Origin: Mesorhizobium sp. B2-8-5
Lineage (GTDB): Bacteria > Pseudomonadota > Alphaproteobacteria > Rhizobiales > Rhizobiaceae
Direction of reading: 5' to 3'
DNA length: 64,000 nucleotides
Assembly: GCF_006440675.2 (NCBI RefSeq)
Contig: NZ_CP083951.1
Coordinates: 744,001 to 808,000, forward strand
Below, one piece after another: positions 8,979 through 22,128 of this stretch. The first letter of the stretch is position 1. Each line of letters starts with the position of its first letter. The notes under the pieces were generated by a model. It had not been told where the DNA came from. It did no database searches and was given only the letters and a program-made list of their open reading frames with translations. The translations under genes were made by a program, and so were the position numbers.

Positions 8979-10040
8979 ATGGAACTCGGTCTCTACACTT
9001 TCGCCGATGTCAGCCCGGAGCCGGGTGTCGGCGCGATCGGCCCGCATGAGCGGCTGCGCAACCTCATCGAGGAAATCGAGATGGCCGACCAGGTCGGCCT
9101 CGACGTGTTCGGCCTCGGCGAGCATCACCGCCCCGACTATGCCGCCTCGGCTCCGGTCGTGGCGCTGGCCGCGGCGGCCGAGCGCACGAAGCGCATCCGC
9201 CTGACCAGCGCGGTCACGGTGCTTTCCTCCGACGATCCGGTGCGCGTCTTCCAGCAATTCGCGACGCTCGACCTTCTGTCCGGCGGCCGCGCCGAGATCA
9301 TGGCCGGGCGCGGCTCCTTCATCGAATCCTTCCCGCTGTTCGGCTACAATCTCGAGGACTATGACGAGCTCTTCGCCGAGAAGCTCGACCTGTTGCTCGC
9401 CATCCGCGACCAGGTGACAGTGACGTGGCAGGGCAAGCTGCGCGCGCCGATCAACGGCCGCGGCGTCTATCCGCGACCGTTGCAGGAAAAACTGCCGGTC
9501 TGGATCGCCATTGGCGGCACGCCGCAATCCGCCGCCCGCGCCGGCGTGCTCGGCCTGCCGCTGGCCCTGGCCATCATCGGCGGCGAGCCGGCGCGTTTCG
9601 CGCCGCTGTTCGATATCTATCGCGAGGCGGCGCGGCGCGCCGGCACCGACCCCGCAACGCTTGCCACCAGCATAAACGTGCACGGCTTCATCGCCGAGAC
9701 GACCGAACAGGCGGCCGACGATTTCTACGGACCGCAGGCCGAAGTAATGAACCGCATCGGCCGCGAGCGCGGCTGGGGCCCAACCTCGCGCGCCCATTTC
9801 GACCAGGCGCGCGGACCCAACGGCGCGCTCTTCGTCGGCAATCCTGAAACTGTGGCGGAAAAGATCGTCGCCCAGCACAAGATCTTCGGCAACGACCGCT
9901 TCCTGCTGCAGATGGCGATCGGCACCATGCCGCATGCCAAGATCATGAAGGCGATCGAGCTCTACGGCACCAGGGTGGCGCCGATCGTGCGCAAGGAGAC
10001 GGCGAAGGCCGCGCCCGCCATCTTGGCGCCCGTCGCCTGA
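8979..10040 (+). CDS. LLM-class flavin-dependent oxidoreductase
   Basis: 353 residues of the bacterial luciferase-like monooxygenase fold, an F420- or FMN-dependent TIM barrel. The start [11 protein letters not shown], the [10 protein letters not shown] motif near residue 45, the [27 protein letters not shown] stretch (given here only as the motif around residues 72-100) and the [10 protein letters not shown] motif near the C-terminus are diagnostic. It resembles the Atu2307-type subgroup, whose substrates are unknown. It appears to be a single-gene transcript, with a 225-bp upstream gap that shows no clear operator. Confidence 0.88.
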   Translation: MELGLYTFADVSPEPGVGAIGPHERLRNLIEEIEMADQVGLDVFGLGEHHRPDYAASAPVVALAAAAERTKRIRLTSAVTVLSSDDPVRVFQQFATLDLLSGGRAEIMAGRGSFIESFPLFGYNLEDYDELFAEKLDLLLAIRDQVTVTWQGKLRAPINGRGVYPRPLQEKLPVWIAIGGTPQSAARAGVLGLPLALAIIGGEPARFAPLFDIYREAARRAGTDPATLATSINVHGFIAETTEQAADDFYGPQAEVMNRIGRERGWGPTSRAHFDQARGPNGALFVGNPETVAEKIVAQHKIFGNDRFLLQMAIGTMPHAKIMKAIELYGTRVAPIVRKETAKAAPAILAPVA

Positions 10041-10067
10041 GCGGCAGTCGAAGCCGGTCTCCAGATG

Positions 10068-10172
10068 CTAGAGCAACTCCAGGAAAAGTGTGAGCGGTTT
10101 TCCGTCCGGAATTGCGTAGAAACAAAGAGATAGAGCGGTTCGCCGTTTCCGTGAAACGGTGAAACGCGCTAG
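10068..10172. repeat. two-hairpin dispersed repeat element
   Basis: GCAACTCC-a-GGAAAA pairs with TTTTCC-gtcc-GGAATTGC, and a second hairpin is built on CCGTTTC-cgt-GAAACGG. The left end is shared with 8303-8322. This looks like a non-autonomous palindromic repeat of the kind found in many copies in Mesorhizobium. Confidence 0.6.
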
Positions 10173-10480
10173 GCCTCTGGATGCCCGGCGCCGACGGCCA
10201 TTTCGGCATGGAGCGTCTCGGTTGTCTCATCGGCCGGGAACATGCACTCGACACGCGGTTCCTGGGCGGCGACGGTTTGCGGCTCGATCTGTCGTCGCGA
10301 AAGCCTGCCCCGTATTAGGCCAGGCCGGCGCGGCGGCTCAATTACACGTCATGTAATAGCGCGACCGCATGAGCGATGCCGGGGAAAGCCGGCTCATGGA
10401 ACCTTGCCCGGAACTCCCGCGTTTCGCGCAGAAGCCTGCCATGCATTCATTGTTTGGGTGACGGGCTGCAAGGGGAACCG
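10173..10480. other. non-coding gap with one palindrome
   Basis: No convincing gene was seen. The only clear structure is ATTACA-cgtca-TGTAAT at 10341-10357, a 6-bp inverted repeat with 5-bp spacer that could be a dimeric repressor site for the AI-2E-type gene starting at 10481. Confidence 0.4.
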
Positions 10481-11650
10481 ATGAAAACCGAACCGATTGC
10501 TTCGGGCGCGAGCGTTGCCGAAAGCCCTGATCCGCGTGCCAACGCCCGGGCGGACATGCGCTTGACGCGGTCGCTGGTGATCGGGATTTTCATTCTGCTG
10601 ACGATCGCAGCGCTCTACTTCGCCCGTGACTTCTTCATGCCGGTGATCCTCGCCTTCCTGCTGGCGCTGACGCTGACGCCGATCGTGCGCTTCCTGCGCA
10701 AGCACGGCGTACCGGAGGTGGTTTCGGCGACGCTGCTGGTGCTGCTTTCCATCTTTGTTTTCGTCGTCGCGGGCTATCTGCTCAGCGGTCCGGTCATCGA
10801 CCTCATCAACAACTCCTATTCGATCGGCCAGCAGCTCACCGAGCGGCTGGCACCGTTCAAGCGGCCGCTCGAACGGGTGATGGATCTCGCGCATCAGCTC
10901 GAAGCGCTGACCGAGACTTCGCAGGAGCCAGGCGTGCAGCGGGTCGCGGTGGCGCCTTCCGGCGTTCTGTCCACGGCGGCCAGCAATATCCTGGAAGCCG
11001 GCACCTCGATCACCATCGTCTTCGTGCTGTCGCTGTTCCTGCTCGCCTCGGGCACGCTGTTCTACGAGAAGATCGTGCAGTCCTTCACCAGCATGACCCA
11101 GAAGAAGCGGGCGCTGCGCGTGGTCTATGACGTCGAGCACGAAATCTCGCACTATCTGCTTACCGTTGCCCTGATCAATGCCGGCCTCGGCACGACAATC
11201 GGGCTGGGCCTCTGGGGGCTCGGCATGCCCACCCCGCTGGTGTGGGGCGCGGCGGCGGCGCTGCTCAATTTCCTGCCCTATGTCGGCGCGCTGATGACCG
11301 TCCTGCTCGTCGCCATCATCGCGCTGATCAGCTTCGACACGATCGCCTATGCGCTGCTGCCGCCGGCTTTCGTGGTGTTGTGCGATATCGTCGAAGGCCA
11401 GTTCGTGACGCCGACGGTGGTCGGCCGCCGCCTCGAGATCAACGCGGTGGCGATCTTAATCGCCATCGCCTTCTGGTCATGGCTATGGGGCTTCGTCGGC
11501 GCGCTGATGGCGGTGCCGTTGCTGGTCGTCATCAAGGTCTTCTGCGACCATTTCGAGGGCTTGAGCCATGTCGGCAACTTCCTCGCGGCGCAGCAGTCCA
11601 TGGCCGTGGACGAGGAAGCGACCGAGAACAATCACAAATCCGCGCCCTGA
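10481..11650 (+). CDS. AI-2E/PerM family membrane transporter
   Basis: About 389 residues with the AI-2E transporter architecture. Two N-terminal helices (about 25-65), a third near 80-105, a long soluble helical insert (about 110-190) and a C-terminal set of five helices are visible. The family motif FVTPTVVGRRLEINAVAIL lies near residue 320. Members include TqsA and PerM and various sodium/proton antiporters, so autoinducer-2 export should not be assumed. The ATG at 10481 follows aagggga and was preferred to an upstream in-frame ATG at 10376. Confidence 0.88.
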   Translation: MKTEPIASGASVAESPDPRANARADMRLTRSLVIGIFILLTIAALYFARDFFMPVILAFLLALTLTPIVRFLRKHGVPEVVSATLLVLLSIFVFVVAGYLLSGPVIDLINNSYSIGQQLTERLAPFKRPLERVMDLAHQLEALTETSQEPGVQRVAVAPSGVLSTAASNILEAGTSITIVFVLSLFLLASGTLFYEKIVQSFTSMTQKKRALRVVYDVEHEISHYLLTVALINAGLGTTIGLGLWGLGMPTPLVWGAAAALLNFLPYVGALMTVLLVAIIALISFDTIAYALLPPAFVVLCDIVEGQFVTPTVVGRRLEINAVAILIAIAFWSWLWGFVGALMAVPLLVVIKVFCDHFEGLSHVGNFLAAQQSMAVDEEATENNHKSAP

Positions 11651-11741
11651 AACCCTGGCATAATCTCAAACCTCGCACATTGTTTGCGGCACCGCCGGCG
11701 AGTGCCTATATCGGACCGGTCAAGCCGGACCTGTCCCCTGA

Positions 11742-12563
11742 ATGAGCGACTTCGATCTCGATGGCTATTTCGCCCGCATAGGCTATGACGGGCCAACCGA
11801 CGTTTCGCTCGCCACGCTGCAGGCGCTGCACGCAATCCACCCGCAGGCGATCCCGTTCGAGAACATCGAGGCCTTGATGGGCGTTTCCGTCGGCCTCGAC
11901 GTCGCTTCGCTGCAGGACAAGATTTTCAGCCAAGGCCGCGGCGGCTATTGCTTCGAGCACAATCTGATCTTCATGCATGCGCTTGACGCGCTGGGGTTCA
12001 CGGTCAGCGGACTTGCCGCCCGCGTGCTCTGGGGCCAGCCTGATGACGCGATTACGGCGCGCAGCCATATGCTGCTGCGCATCGAGCTTGGCGGCCGTGC
12101 CTATATCGCCGATGTCGGCTTCGGCGGCCTGACGCTGACGGCGCCGTTGCTTTTGAAAGCCGGGCTGGAGCAGCGGACGCCGCACGAAGCCTTCCGTCTC
12201 GTCGAGACCGGCGGACAATTCCGCCTGCAGGCCAATATCGGCGGTGATTGGCGCACGCTCTACCGCTTCGACATGAGCCAAGCCTATGAGGTCGACTACC
12301 GGGTCGCCAGCCATTTCCTGTCGACGCATCCGAGCTCGCATTTCCTGACCACGCTGGTGGCCGCGCTCGCCTTGCCCGACCGGCGCTATGCGCTGCGCAA
12401 CAACCGGCTGTCGACGCATCATGCCGGCGGCCGCAGCGAGCAGCGCGAGATCGCGACGGCCGCCGAACTCGCCGACGTGCTGGAGAACCAGCTCGCCATC
12501 GTCGTTCCCGACCGCGCCGCCTTCGAGACGAGGCTGCGGGAAAAACGCATCGTGGAGATTTGA
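11742..12563 (+). CDS. nat: arylamine N-acetyltransferase
   Basis: 273 residues, the usual length. It transfers acetyl from acetyl-CoA to arylamines and hydrazines. The catalytic triad is visible: Cys in [10 protein letters not shown] (near residue 69), His in ARSHMLL (near 107) and Asp in IADVGFGG (near 124). The PFENIEAL motif near residue 42 is also typical. Its stop is 3 bp before the start of the next LLM oxidoreductase, suggesting co-transcription. Mesorhizobium genomes are known to carry NAT genes. Confidence 0.94.
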   Translation: MSDFDLDGYFARIGYDGPTDVSLATLQALHAIHPQAIPFENIEALMGVSVGLDVASLQDKIFSQGRGGYCFEHNLIFMHALDALGFTVSGLAARVLWGQPDDAITARSHMLLRIELGGRAYIADVGFGGLTLTAPLLLKAGLEQRTPHEAFRLVETGGQFRLQANIGGDWRTLYRFDMSQAYEVDYRVASHFLSTHPSSHFLTTLVAALALPDRRYALRNNRLSTHHAGGRSEQREIATAAELADVLENQLAIVVPDRAAFETRLREKRIVEI

Positions 12564-12566
12564 CCA

Positions 12567-13565
12567 ATGACGGACCTTTCGGTTCTCGACCTGTCGCCGA
12601 TCACGCAAGGCAGCACCGCAACGCAGTCGCTCGCCAATTCGCTCGACCTTGCCCGCCATGCCGAGCGGCTGGGCTACAAGCGTTACTGGCTGGCCGAGCA
12701 CCACAACATGCCGGGCATTGCAAGCGCCGCGACGTCGGTCGTGATCGCGCATGTCGCCGGCGGCACCAAGTCGATCCGCGTCGGCGCCGGCGGCATCATG
12801 CTGCCCAACCATGCGCCACTGGTGATCGCCGAGCAGTTCGGCACGCTGGCCGCGCTTTTTCCCGGCCGCATCGACCTCGGTCTCGGCCGCGCGCCGGGTA
12901 CCGACATGCTGACCGCGCGAGCGCTGCGCCGCAACCTGGAGTCCACCGATAACTTCCCGCAGGACGTGGTCGAGCTGATGGGCTATTTCCAGCCGGCCGA
13001 GGAAGGCCAGCGCATTCGCGCGGTGCCCGGCGAAGGCCAGACCGTGCCGGTCTGGATCCTCGGCTCCAGCCTCTATGGCGCGCAGCTAGCGGCACTTCTT
13101 GGCCTGCCTTACGCCTTCGCCTCGCATTTCGCGCCGGCCGAGCTCGACCATGCGCTGGAGGTTTATCGCACGCGGTTCCAGCCCTCGGCGCAGCTCGACA
13201 AGCCCTATGTCATGCTCGGCCTCAACGTTTTTGCCGCGCCGACCGACGCCGAAGCGAAGCTTCTGTTCAGCTCGCTGCAGCAGGCTTTCGTCAATCTGCG
13301 CAGCGGGCGGCCCGGCCAGTTGCCGCCGCCGGTCGAGAATTACGACCGTGATCTCGATTCCGTCGCGAAGAGCATGCTTGCCCAGGCGCTGTCTTGCGCC
13401 GTCGTCGGCTCGCCGGAAACGGTGCGCCAGGGCGTCGACGCCTTCATCCGCCGCACCGGCGCCGACGAATTGATGGTGACGGCGCAGTGCTTCGATCACG
13501 CGGCGCGCGTGCGTTCCTTCGAAATCCTCGCCGACGTGCACAAATCGATGTCGAAGGCCGCCTGA
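12567..13565 (+). CDS. LLM-class flavin-dependent oxidoreductase (MsnO8-like)
   Basis: 332 residues of the luciferase-like fold. It begins [17 protein letters not shown], the characteristic LDLSPI start of the MsnO8-type subfamily, with [15 protein letters not shown] near residue 50 and [16 protein letters not shown] near residue 97. It is a different subfamily from the 8979 gene. The short gap after nat suggests an operon. The substrate is unknown. Confidence 0.9.
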   Translation: MTDLSVLDLSPITQGSTATQSLANSLDLARHAERLGYKRYWLAEHHNMPGIASAATSVVIAHVAGGTKSIRVGAGGIMLPNHAPLVIAEQFGTLAALFPGRIDLGLGRAPGTDMLTARALRRNLESTDNFPQDVVELMGYFQPAEEGQRIRAVPGEGQTVPVWILGSSLYGAQLAALLGLPYAFASHFAPAELDHALEVYRTRFQPSAQLDKPYVMLGLNVFAAPTDAEAKLLFSSLQQAFVNLRSGRPGQLPPPVENYDRDLDSVAKSMLAQALSCAVVGSPETVRQGVDAFIRRTGADELMVTAQCFDHAARVRSFEILADVHKSMSKAA

Positions 13566-13636
13566 GAGGGCCGCTTTTGAATGACACACCGGTCTGCTAA
13601 GGGCGGGGACGACCTTTCCTCAACAAAGAGTTCCCC

Positions 13637-14437
13637 GTGACCCACGACCTCGACGACCGCATGCATTTTGCCATCGACCTGGCGCGGCGCGCCGGCGAGC
13701 TTGGACTGAAATATTTTCGCGACCTCGACAATCTGACCGTCGAGAGCAAGGGCCACCAGGACCTGGTTTCCGAAGGCGACCGCGAGGTCGAGCTGTTCAT
13801 CCGCGCGGCGATCGCCAAGGCCTATCCGCAAGACGGCATCGTCGGCGAGGAGCACGCGGCCGTGGCCGGAACAACCGGTCATATCTGGGTGATCGACCCA
13901 ATCGACGGCACCGCCAATTTCGTGCGTGGCATTCCCGCCTGGTGCGTGGTGATCGCCTGCGCCAGGGATGGCGAGACAGAGGTCGGCGTCATCCATGAGC
14001 CTTTGACCGACGAGACCTTCTACGGCCGGCTCGGCGGCGGCGCCTTCCTCAACGGCAAGCCGATCAAGGCCAGCGATGCCACCTCGCTTTCGGAAGGTTC
14101 GGTCGGGACCGGGCTCTCCAACCGCGCTTCGACCAAGAACGTCGTCGTGCTCATCATCCTGATATTGGGGGAGGGCGGTGTCTTCTACCGCAATGCCTCG
14201 GGCGCGCTGATGCTTGCCTATGCGGCCTCGGGCCGGCTGCTCGGCTATGTCGAGGAGCACATGAATGCCTGGGACTGCCTGGCCGGCATGCTGCTGGTCG
14301 AGGAGGCCGGCGGCACGGTGCTGAAAGCGGACCCCAAGACCGTGATCGGCAAAGGCACCCGCGTGATCACCGGCGGCAAACACATCTTCCCCAAGCTGCA
14401 GCTGCTTTGCGAGACCGCCTTCGGATTTACGCGCTGA
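13637..14437 (+). CDS. inositol monophosphatase family protein
   Basis: 266 residues of the magnesium-dependent FIG/IMPase superfamily. Metal and catalytic motifs appear in order: VGEEHA, the DPIDGTANF loop (near residue 90) and the C-terminal WDCLAGMLLVEEAGG. Possible substrates include inositol phosphates, histidinol phosphate or 3'-phosphoadenosine phosphate; the sequence does not decide. The 3' end overlaps the end of the convergent LacI gene by 11 bp. Confidence 0.9.
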   Translation: MTHDLDDRMHFAIDLARRAGELGLKYFRDLDNLTVESKGHQDLVSEGDREVELFIRAAIAKAYPQDGIVGEEHAAVAGTTGHIWVIDPIDGTANFVRGIPAWCVVIACARDGETEVGVIHEPLTDETFYGRLGGGAFLNGKPIKASDATSLSEGSVGTGLSNRASTKNVVVLIILILGEGGVFYRNASGALMLAYAASGRLLGYVEEHMNAWDCLAGMLLVEEAGGTVLKADPKTVIGKGTRVITGGKHIFPKLQLLCETAFGFTR

Positions 14438-15494
14438 CGGTCTGCGCGACCGCGCCCAGCGGCCGGCAGGAATTGCGGATCATCAGCCGGCCCTTGAGGA
14501 CGAGCTTGCGCGGCAGCGCGTCGCGGTTGCCGGCCAGCCGGTCGAGCAGAAGGTTCGCCGCCTGCTCGCCGATCGCCTGCACGGGCTGTGCCACGGTGGT
14601 CAGCTGCGGCACGAACACGTCCGACCAGGGGAAATCGTCGAAACAGGCGACCGAGATGTCCTCGGGGCAGGATAGGCCGATGTCGCGGATCGCCTTCATG
14701 GTGCCGATCACCATCGGGTTGTTGGCCGAGAAGATCGCGCTTGGCCGGTCGTGCAGCGACAAAAGCTGCATGGTGGCGTTGTAGCCGTCGATCTCGTGGA
14801 AATTGCCGGAGCGAACGAGCTCCTCAGCCACCGGCAGGCCGGCGGCCTGCAGCGCCTCGCGGTAGCCGATCATGCGGTCATGCATGGGCGATATGTCGGA
14901 GGTGCCGGTGATGTAGCCGATGCGCCGGTGGCCAAGATGGATCAGATAGGTGACGGCGTCGAACACGGCGCGCTGGTTGTCCAGCACCACCGCGTCGGTG
15001 TCGACGCCTTCGCAGAGGCGGTCGAGCAGCACCACCGGCACGTTGGCGTCCTCGACGATGCTCTTCAAAATGCCGCCGTCGCCGACGCGCGCCACGATCA
15101 GCCCGTCGACCATGCGGTCGAGCAGCAGGCGTATCTGCTCGTCCTGCGTGTTCAGATCCTCATCCGTGCAGCACAGCATGACGGCATAGCCGGCGCGGTC
15201 GAACGCCTGCTGGATGACCGAGACGACATCTGTGAAGAACGGGTTGGTGATGTGCGGCACGGTGAGCCCGATGGTCCGCGTGGTGCCCATCTTGAGGCTG
15301 CGGGCAATGGCGTTGCGCTTGTAGCCGATGTCGCGGATCGCCTGCTCGATGCGCCGGGTAAGCTCCGGACTGACGGTGGCGGTGCCGTTGAGCAATGCCG
15401 ACACGGTGGCCACGGACACACGCGCCGCTTCCGCCACATGCAGCATGGTCGGCGCTGTGGATTTCCGCTGTTTTTTCCGCCCTGACACCGTCAT
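14427..15494 (-). CDS. LacI-family transcriptional regulator of the adjacent sugar ABC operon
   Basis: 355 residues. The N-terminal helix-turn-helix (about 17-65, MLHVAEAARVSVATVSALLNG with hinge RNAIARSLKMG) is followed by a periplasmic-binding-protein-like sensor domain. It is divergent from a CUT2 sugar transporter, and two AAACGTTT half-palindromes lie in the shared upstream region, one only 6 bp ahead of its own start. This suggests autoregulation and control of the transporter. The inducer is probably the sugar carried by that transporter. Confidence 0.92.
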   Translation of the reverse strand: MTVSGRKKQRKSTAPTMLHVAEAARVSVATVSALLNGTATVSPELTRRIEQAIRDIGYKRNAIARSLKMGTTRTIGLTVPHITNPFFTDVVSVIQQAFDRAGYAVMLCCTDEDLNTQDEQIRLLLDRMVDGLIVARVGDGGILKSIVEDANVPVVLLDRLCEGVDTDAVVLDNQRAVFDAVTYLIHLGHRRIGYITGTSDISPMHDRMIGYREALQAAGLPVAEELVRSGNFHEIDGYNATMQLLSLHDRPSAIFSANNPMVIGTMKAIRDIGLSCPEDISVACFDDFPWSDVFVPQLTTVAQPVQAIGEQAANLLLDRLAGNRDALPRKLVLKGRLMIRNSCRPLGAVAQTVSA

Positions 15495-15496
15495 TT

Positions 15497-15508
15497 TCGA
15501 AACGTTTA
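15497..15508. promoter_or_regulatory. LacI-type operator, proximal to the repressor gene
   Basis: TCGAAACGTTTA with the palindromic core AAACGTTT, the usual LacI/GalR-family centre. Its position next to the regulator start codon suggests autorepression. Confidence 0.65.
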
Positions 15509-15594
15509 GCCGCCCCTATTTGGCTAAACCTACGTAAACCCGGCGTTTTTCGCAAGAATTGAAATGCATCAATCCTCGGTGAGGAGATAGGCGC

Positions 15595-15623
15595 TTGACA
15601 CATTCGAAACGTTTAGATTAGCG
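15595..15623 (+). promoter_or_regulatory. promoter with overlapping LacI operator for the sugar ABC operon
   Basis: A perfect TTGACA -35 hexamer (15595-15600) is followed by a spacer that contains the second operator TCGAAACGTTTA (15604-15615) and a weak -10 (ttagcg, 17-bp spacing). Repressor bound here would sit between the hexamers. Confidence 0.6.
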
Positions 15624-15665
15624 TTCGGACAGTCGAAGACGACGGAGGGAGGCCGTCCTTTTGCC

Positions 15666-17242
15666 ATGCAGCGCGCTGAGTCCATCACGACTGGCAACGC
15701 GACCGCCGACGGTCCCGCCGTCGTCCTGAGCGCGACCGGCATTTCCAAGCGATTTGGCGGCATCGCCGCGCTGTCCGATGTGAGCCTGGACCTCAGGCCC
15801 GGCGAGGTGCACGCGCTGATGGGCGAGAACGGCGCCGGCAAGTCGACGCTGATGAAGATTCTCTCCGGCGTCTATACCGATTACGAAGGCGCCGTGGCTA
15901 TCGATGGCCAGCCGGTGCGTTTCACCGGTGTCCGCGACGCCGAGGACGCCGGCATCGCCATCATCCACCAGGAGCTCAACCTCGTCCCCGAGCTCAGTGT
16001 CGCCGACAACATCTTCCTCGGCCGCGAAAAGCTGATCGCCGGGCTGGTCGTCGACCGCAAGGCGAGCAGCCGCGCAGCCAGCGCGCTGCTGCGGCGGCTG
16101 GGCATCGAGCTCGATCCGGAAGCGCGGGTCGGCACGCTCAGGGTCGGCGAGCAGCAACTGGTGGAGATCGCCAAGGCGCTGTCGAAATCGGCACGCATCC
16201 TGATCATGGACGAGCCGACCTCGGCGCTGTCGCCGGCCGAGTGCGAGCGGCTGTTCCGCATCATCGGCCAGCTTGCGGCGAGCGGCGTCGCGATCGTCTA
16301 TATCTCGCACCGCATCGACGAGGTGATGCACCTGGCCAGCCGAGTGACGGTGCTGCGCGACGGGCGCCATGTGATGACTGACGACATGGCGGGGCTGGGC
16401 GAAGACGCCATCATCTCCGCCATGGTCGGGCGCGACCTCCTCGCTTCCTCCGATCATGAGCGCGGCCCCGGCGACAAGGTGGTGCTCTCGGTCAGGGACC
16501 TGTCGCTGTCGAAGCCCGACCGGCATGGCTGGCGCACGGTCATCGACGGCGTCGGCTTCGACCTTGCAGCCGGCGAGATCCTCGGCATCGGCGGGCTGCT
16601 GGGTTCCGGCCGCACCGAGATCCTGGAAGCGATCTTCGGCTCCAGCGGCGGCCGCACCGGCGGCGAGATCCGGCTCGACGGCGCACCGGTTGAGATCGGC
16701 TCGCCGCGCGAGGCCCGCCGGCTCGGCATCGCCCTGGTGACCGAGGACCGCAAGACGCAAGGCCTGCATCTCCAGGCCTCGATCACCGACAATGTCGCCC
16801 TGCCCCTGGTCGGCGCGCTGGCGCGCTTCGGCCTGCGCTCGCGCTCAGGCGAGCAAGGCCTTGCGCGAGAGGCGGTCAGCGCGCTCGGCATACGCTGCGA
16901 AAGCATCGAGCAGGCCGCCGGCACGCTGTCGGGCGGCAACCAGCAGAAGGTGGTGATCGGCAAATGGCTGGCGACGCGGCCGCGCGTGCTTCTGCTCGAT
17001 GAGCCGACGCGCGGCATCGATGTCGGCGCCAAGCGCGAAATCTACGACCTCGTCTTCAAGCTCGCCGGCGACGGTTTGGCGATTGCCGTGATCAGCTCCG
17101 AACTGCCCGAGCTTCTGCATCTCGCCGATCGCATCCTGGTCATGGCGGAGGGCCGCCAGCGCGGCATCCTGTCCCGCGCCGAAGCCAGCGAAGAGGCGAT
17201 CATGCGGCTTGCCGCACCAAGAAGGACCGCGAGGCCCGCCGC

Positions 17243-17246
<4 letters not shown>
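15666..17246 (+). CDS. sugar ABC transporter ATP-binding protein, CUT2 family
   Basis: 526 residues with two fused nucleotide-binding domains, as in RbsA/MglA. Domain 1 has Walker A GENGAGKSTL, signature LRVGEQQLVEIAKAL and Walker B LIMDEPTSALS. Domain 2 has the degenerate CUT2 Walker A GLLGSGRTEI, signature LSGGNQQKVV and Walker B LLLDEPTRGIDVG. It overlaps the permease gene by 4 bp (ATGA). The family transports pentoses or hexoses; the exact sugar is not shown by this subunit. Confidence 0.93.
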
Positions 17247-18538
<1,292 letters not shown>

Positions 18539-18556
18539 TCCGGAGGAAACAGGACC

Positions 18557-19525
18557 ATGAAACGACGTGATATGCTGAAGCTCGCCACTTTCGCGGCGGC
18601 ACTGCTGACGACCACCGCAATCTTGTCCGGCAACCATGCCTTTGCCCAGGACAAGAAGTGGAAGATCGGCTTCTCGCAGGTGACGACCATCGAGCCTTGG
18701 CGCGCCCAGTTCAACAAGGACATCATCGCGGAGGCCGCCAAGCACCCGGAAGTCGAGCTGATCATCACCGACGGCGAGGACAAGACCGAAAAGCAGGTCG
18801 CCGATGTCGAGAACCTGATCCGCCAGGAAGTCGACGCGCTGCTGGTGTCGCCGAAGGAATCGGCCGGGCTCACCGGCGTGGTGCAGCAGGCGATCGACGC
18901 CAAGATCCCGGTCTTCGTGCTCGACCGCAATGTCGACACCAAGGATTACACGCAGTTCGTCGGCGGCGACAACGCGCTGATCGGCCGCGCCGCGGGCGAA
19001 TACGCCGTCGAGCTCCTCGGCGGCAAGGGCAAGGCCGCGGGCAATGTCGTCGAGATCTGGGGCGGCATAGGAACGCAGCCGGCGCATGACCGCCATGACG
19101 GCTTCCATGAGTTCACCGACAAGGAGCCGGGCATCAAGTACCTGCTCGACCAGCAGTCGGGCGACTGGAAGCAGGACCAGGCCTACAACATCATGGCCAA
19201 CGCGCTGAAGACCAACGAGAAGATCGACCTCGTCTACGGCCACAACGATCCGATGGCCTATGGCGCCTATCTCGCGGCCAAGGACGTCGGGCGCGAAAAG
19301 GACATCAAGTTCATCGGCATCGACGGCCTGCCCAACGAAGGCGTGCAGATGGTGAACAAGGGCGAACTGACGGCGACCTTCACCTATGTCACGCCGGGCG
19401 CCGAGGGCCTGCGCCAGGCGATCAAGTTCCTAAACGGCGAGAAGGTCGAGAAGACCATCACGCTGCCGACGGAAAAGGTCACCAAGGACAACGCCGCCAA
19501 GATTCTCAAGGACAACGGGCTCTAA
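18557..19525 (+). CDS. periplasmic sugar-binding protein, RbsB/YtfQ type
   Basis: 322 residues with a Sec signal peptide (about 1-31, cleavage after HAFA). The mature protein begins with KIGFSQVTTIEPWRAQFNKD, close in pattern to YtfQ, the galactofuranose-binding protein, and has the LVYGHNDPMAYGAYLA ligand-site motif. It is the third gene of the LacI-controlled operon, 18 bp after the permease, with a strong terminator after it. Galactofuranose or a related aldose is plausible, but this is inference from local sequence resemblance. Confidence 0.9.
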   Translation: MKRRDMLKLATFAAALLTTTAILSGNHAFAQDKKWKIGFSQVTTIEPWRAQFNKDIIAEAAKHPEVELIITDGEDKTEKQVADVENLIRQEVDALLVSPKESAGLTGVVQQAIDAKIPVFVLDRNVDTKDYTQFVGGDNALIGRAAGEYAVELLGGKGKAAGNVVEIWGGIGTQPAHDRHDGFHEFTDKEPGIKYLLDQQSGDWKQDQAYNIMANALKTNEKIDLVYGHNDPMAYGAYLAAKDVGREKDIKFIGIDGLPNEGVQMVNKGELTATFTYVTPGAEGLRQAIKFLNGEKVEKTITLPTEKVTKDNAAKILKDNGL

Positions 19526-19535
19526 GCCCGGGATA

Positions 19536-19567
19536 CCCTGCCGGGCCACGCGCCCGGCAGGGCTTTT
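19536..19567 (+). terminator. rho-independent terminator of the sugar ABC operon
   Basis: An 11-bp perfect stem, CCCTGCCGGGC (19536-19546) with GCCCGGCAGGG (19552-19562), 5-nt loop, then ctttt. Confidence 0.85.
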
Positions 19568-19839
19568 GCCCGGGCGCCGGGCGCTCTTCAAATCTCGTCG
19601 CCAGGTGCCGAAAACCATGGCGGCGACGCGGATCTCCGGCTCTTTCGCGACCGAAAGTCACGCCCGCCAGGGCAAGCCGTGCCCTGCCCGGAAGGCCTAT
19701 CCGCGCGCCGTCAACCGCGCCTGTTTCAAAAAAGCGATCCGGAACAATGCGATAGCGCGATCTCGCGCCGGTCCTGCCGCAAGGCGCGGCGGCTCGCCTT
19801 CCGGCCCGTGCCGAGACGACGGACACCTTGCGCAGAATG
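19568..19839. other. non-coding gap between sugar operon and dnaK promoter
   Basis: High-GC sequence with several short open frames on both strands but no ribosome-binding site with family-like product. Nothing was recognised beyond the flanking terminator and promoter. Confidence 0.4.
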
Positions 19840-19871
19840 CTTGCGCCTTGTGTCGCCTGTTCTTATATACG
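19840..19871 (+). promoter_or_regulatory. RpoH (sigma-32) heat-shock promoter of dnaK
   Basis: CTTGCG (19840-19845), 16-bp spacer, then CTTATATACG (19862-19871). The -10 fits the alphaproteobacterial RpoH pattern CYTATNTNNG at every specified position. It lies about 118 bp upstream of the dnaK start. A second CTTG at 19847 gives a poorer spacing. Confidence 0.7.
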
Positions 19872-19989
19872 CGCCAGCCGTCCGGCCTCGAAAAGCGGGG
19901 ACCGCGATGGGATTTCTTGTGAACAGGGGCTTTCGTCGGAACGCCTTTTGAAGGGTCCTGAGAGCCTGCTTAGAGGAGAGACTAGAACA

Positions 19990-21906
<1,917 letters not shown>

Positions 21907-21930
21907 GCCGGCTGACGGCGAATAAGTGCA

Positions 21931-21958
21931 AAAGCCCGGCGCAAGACCGGGCTTTTTT
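21931..21958 (+). terminator. rho-independent terminator between dnaK and dnaJ
   Basis: AAAGCCCGG (21931-21939) pairs with CCGGGCTTT (21947-21955) and runs into six T residues. Some dnaJ transcription must therefore come from read-through or from a separate promoter in 21960-22128. Confidence 0.85.
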
Positions 21959-22128
21959 GCAACCTTCGTTGAAAAAGTGCGGACCTGCCTGAAAATGTGA
22001 CGGAAAAACCCGGAGTGGCGCCGGCTTGGTACTAGCATCCGGGAAACATCGCTCCTAAATCCAAGAACGTGCCGGCAAACGTCGCCAACAATGCTTGAAG
22101 ACATTGAGCATCCGGACAGCGGGAAAAA

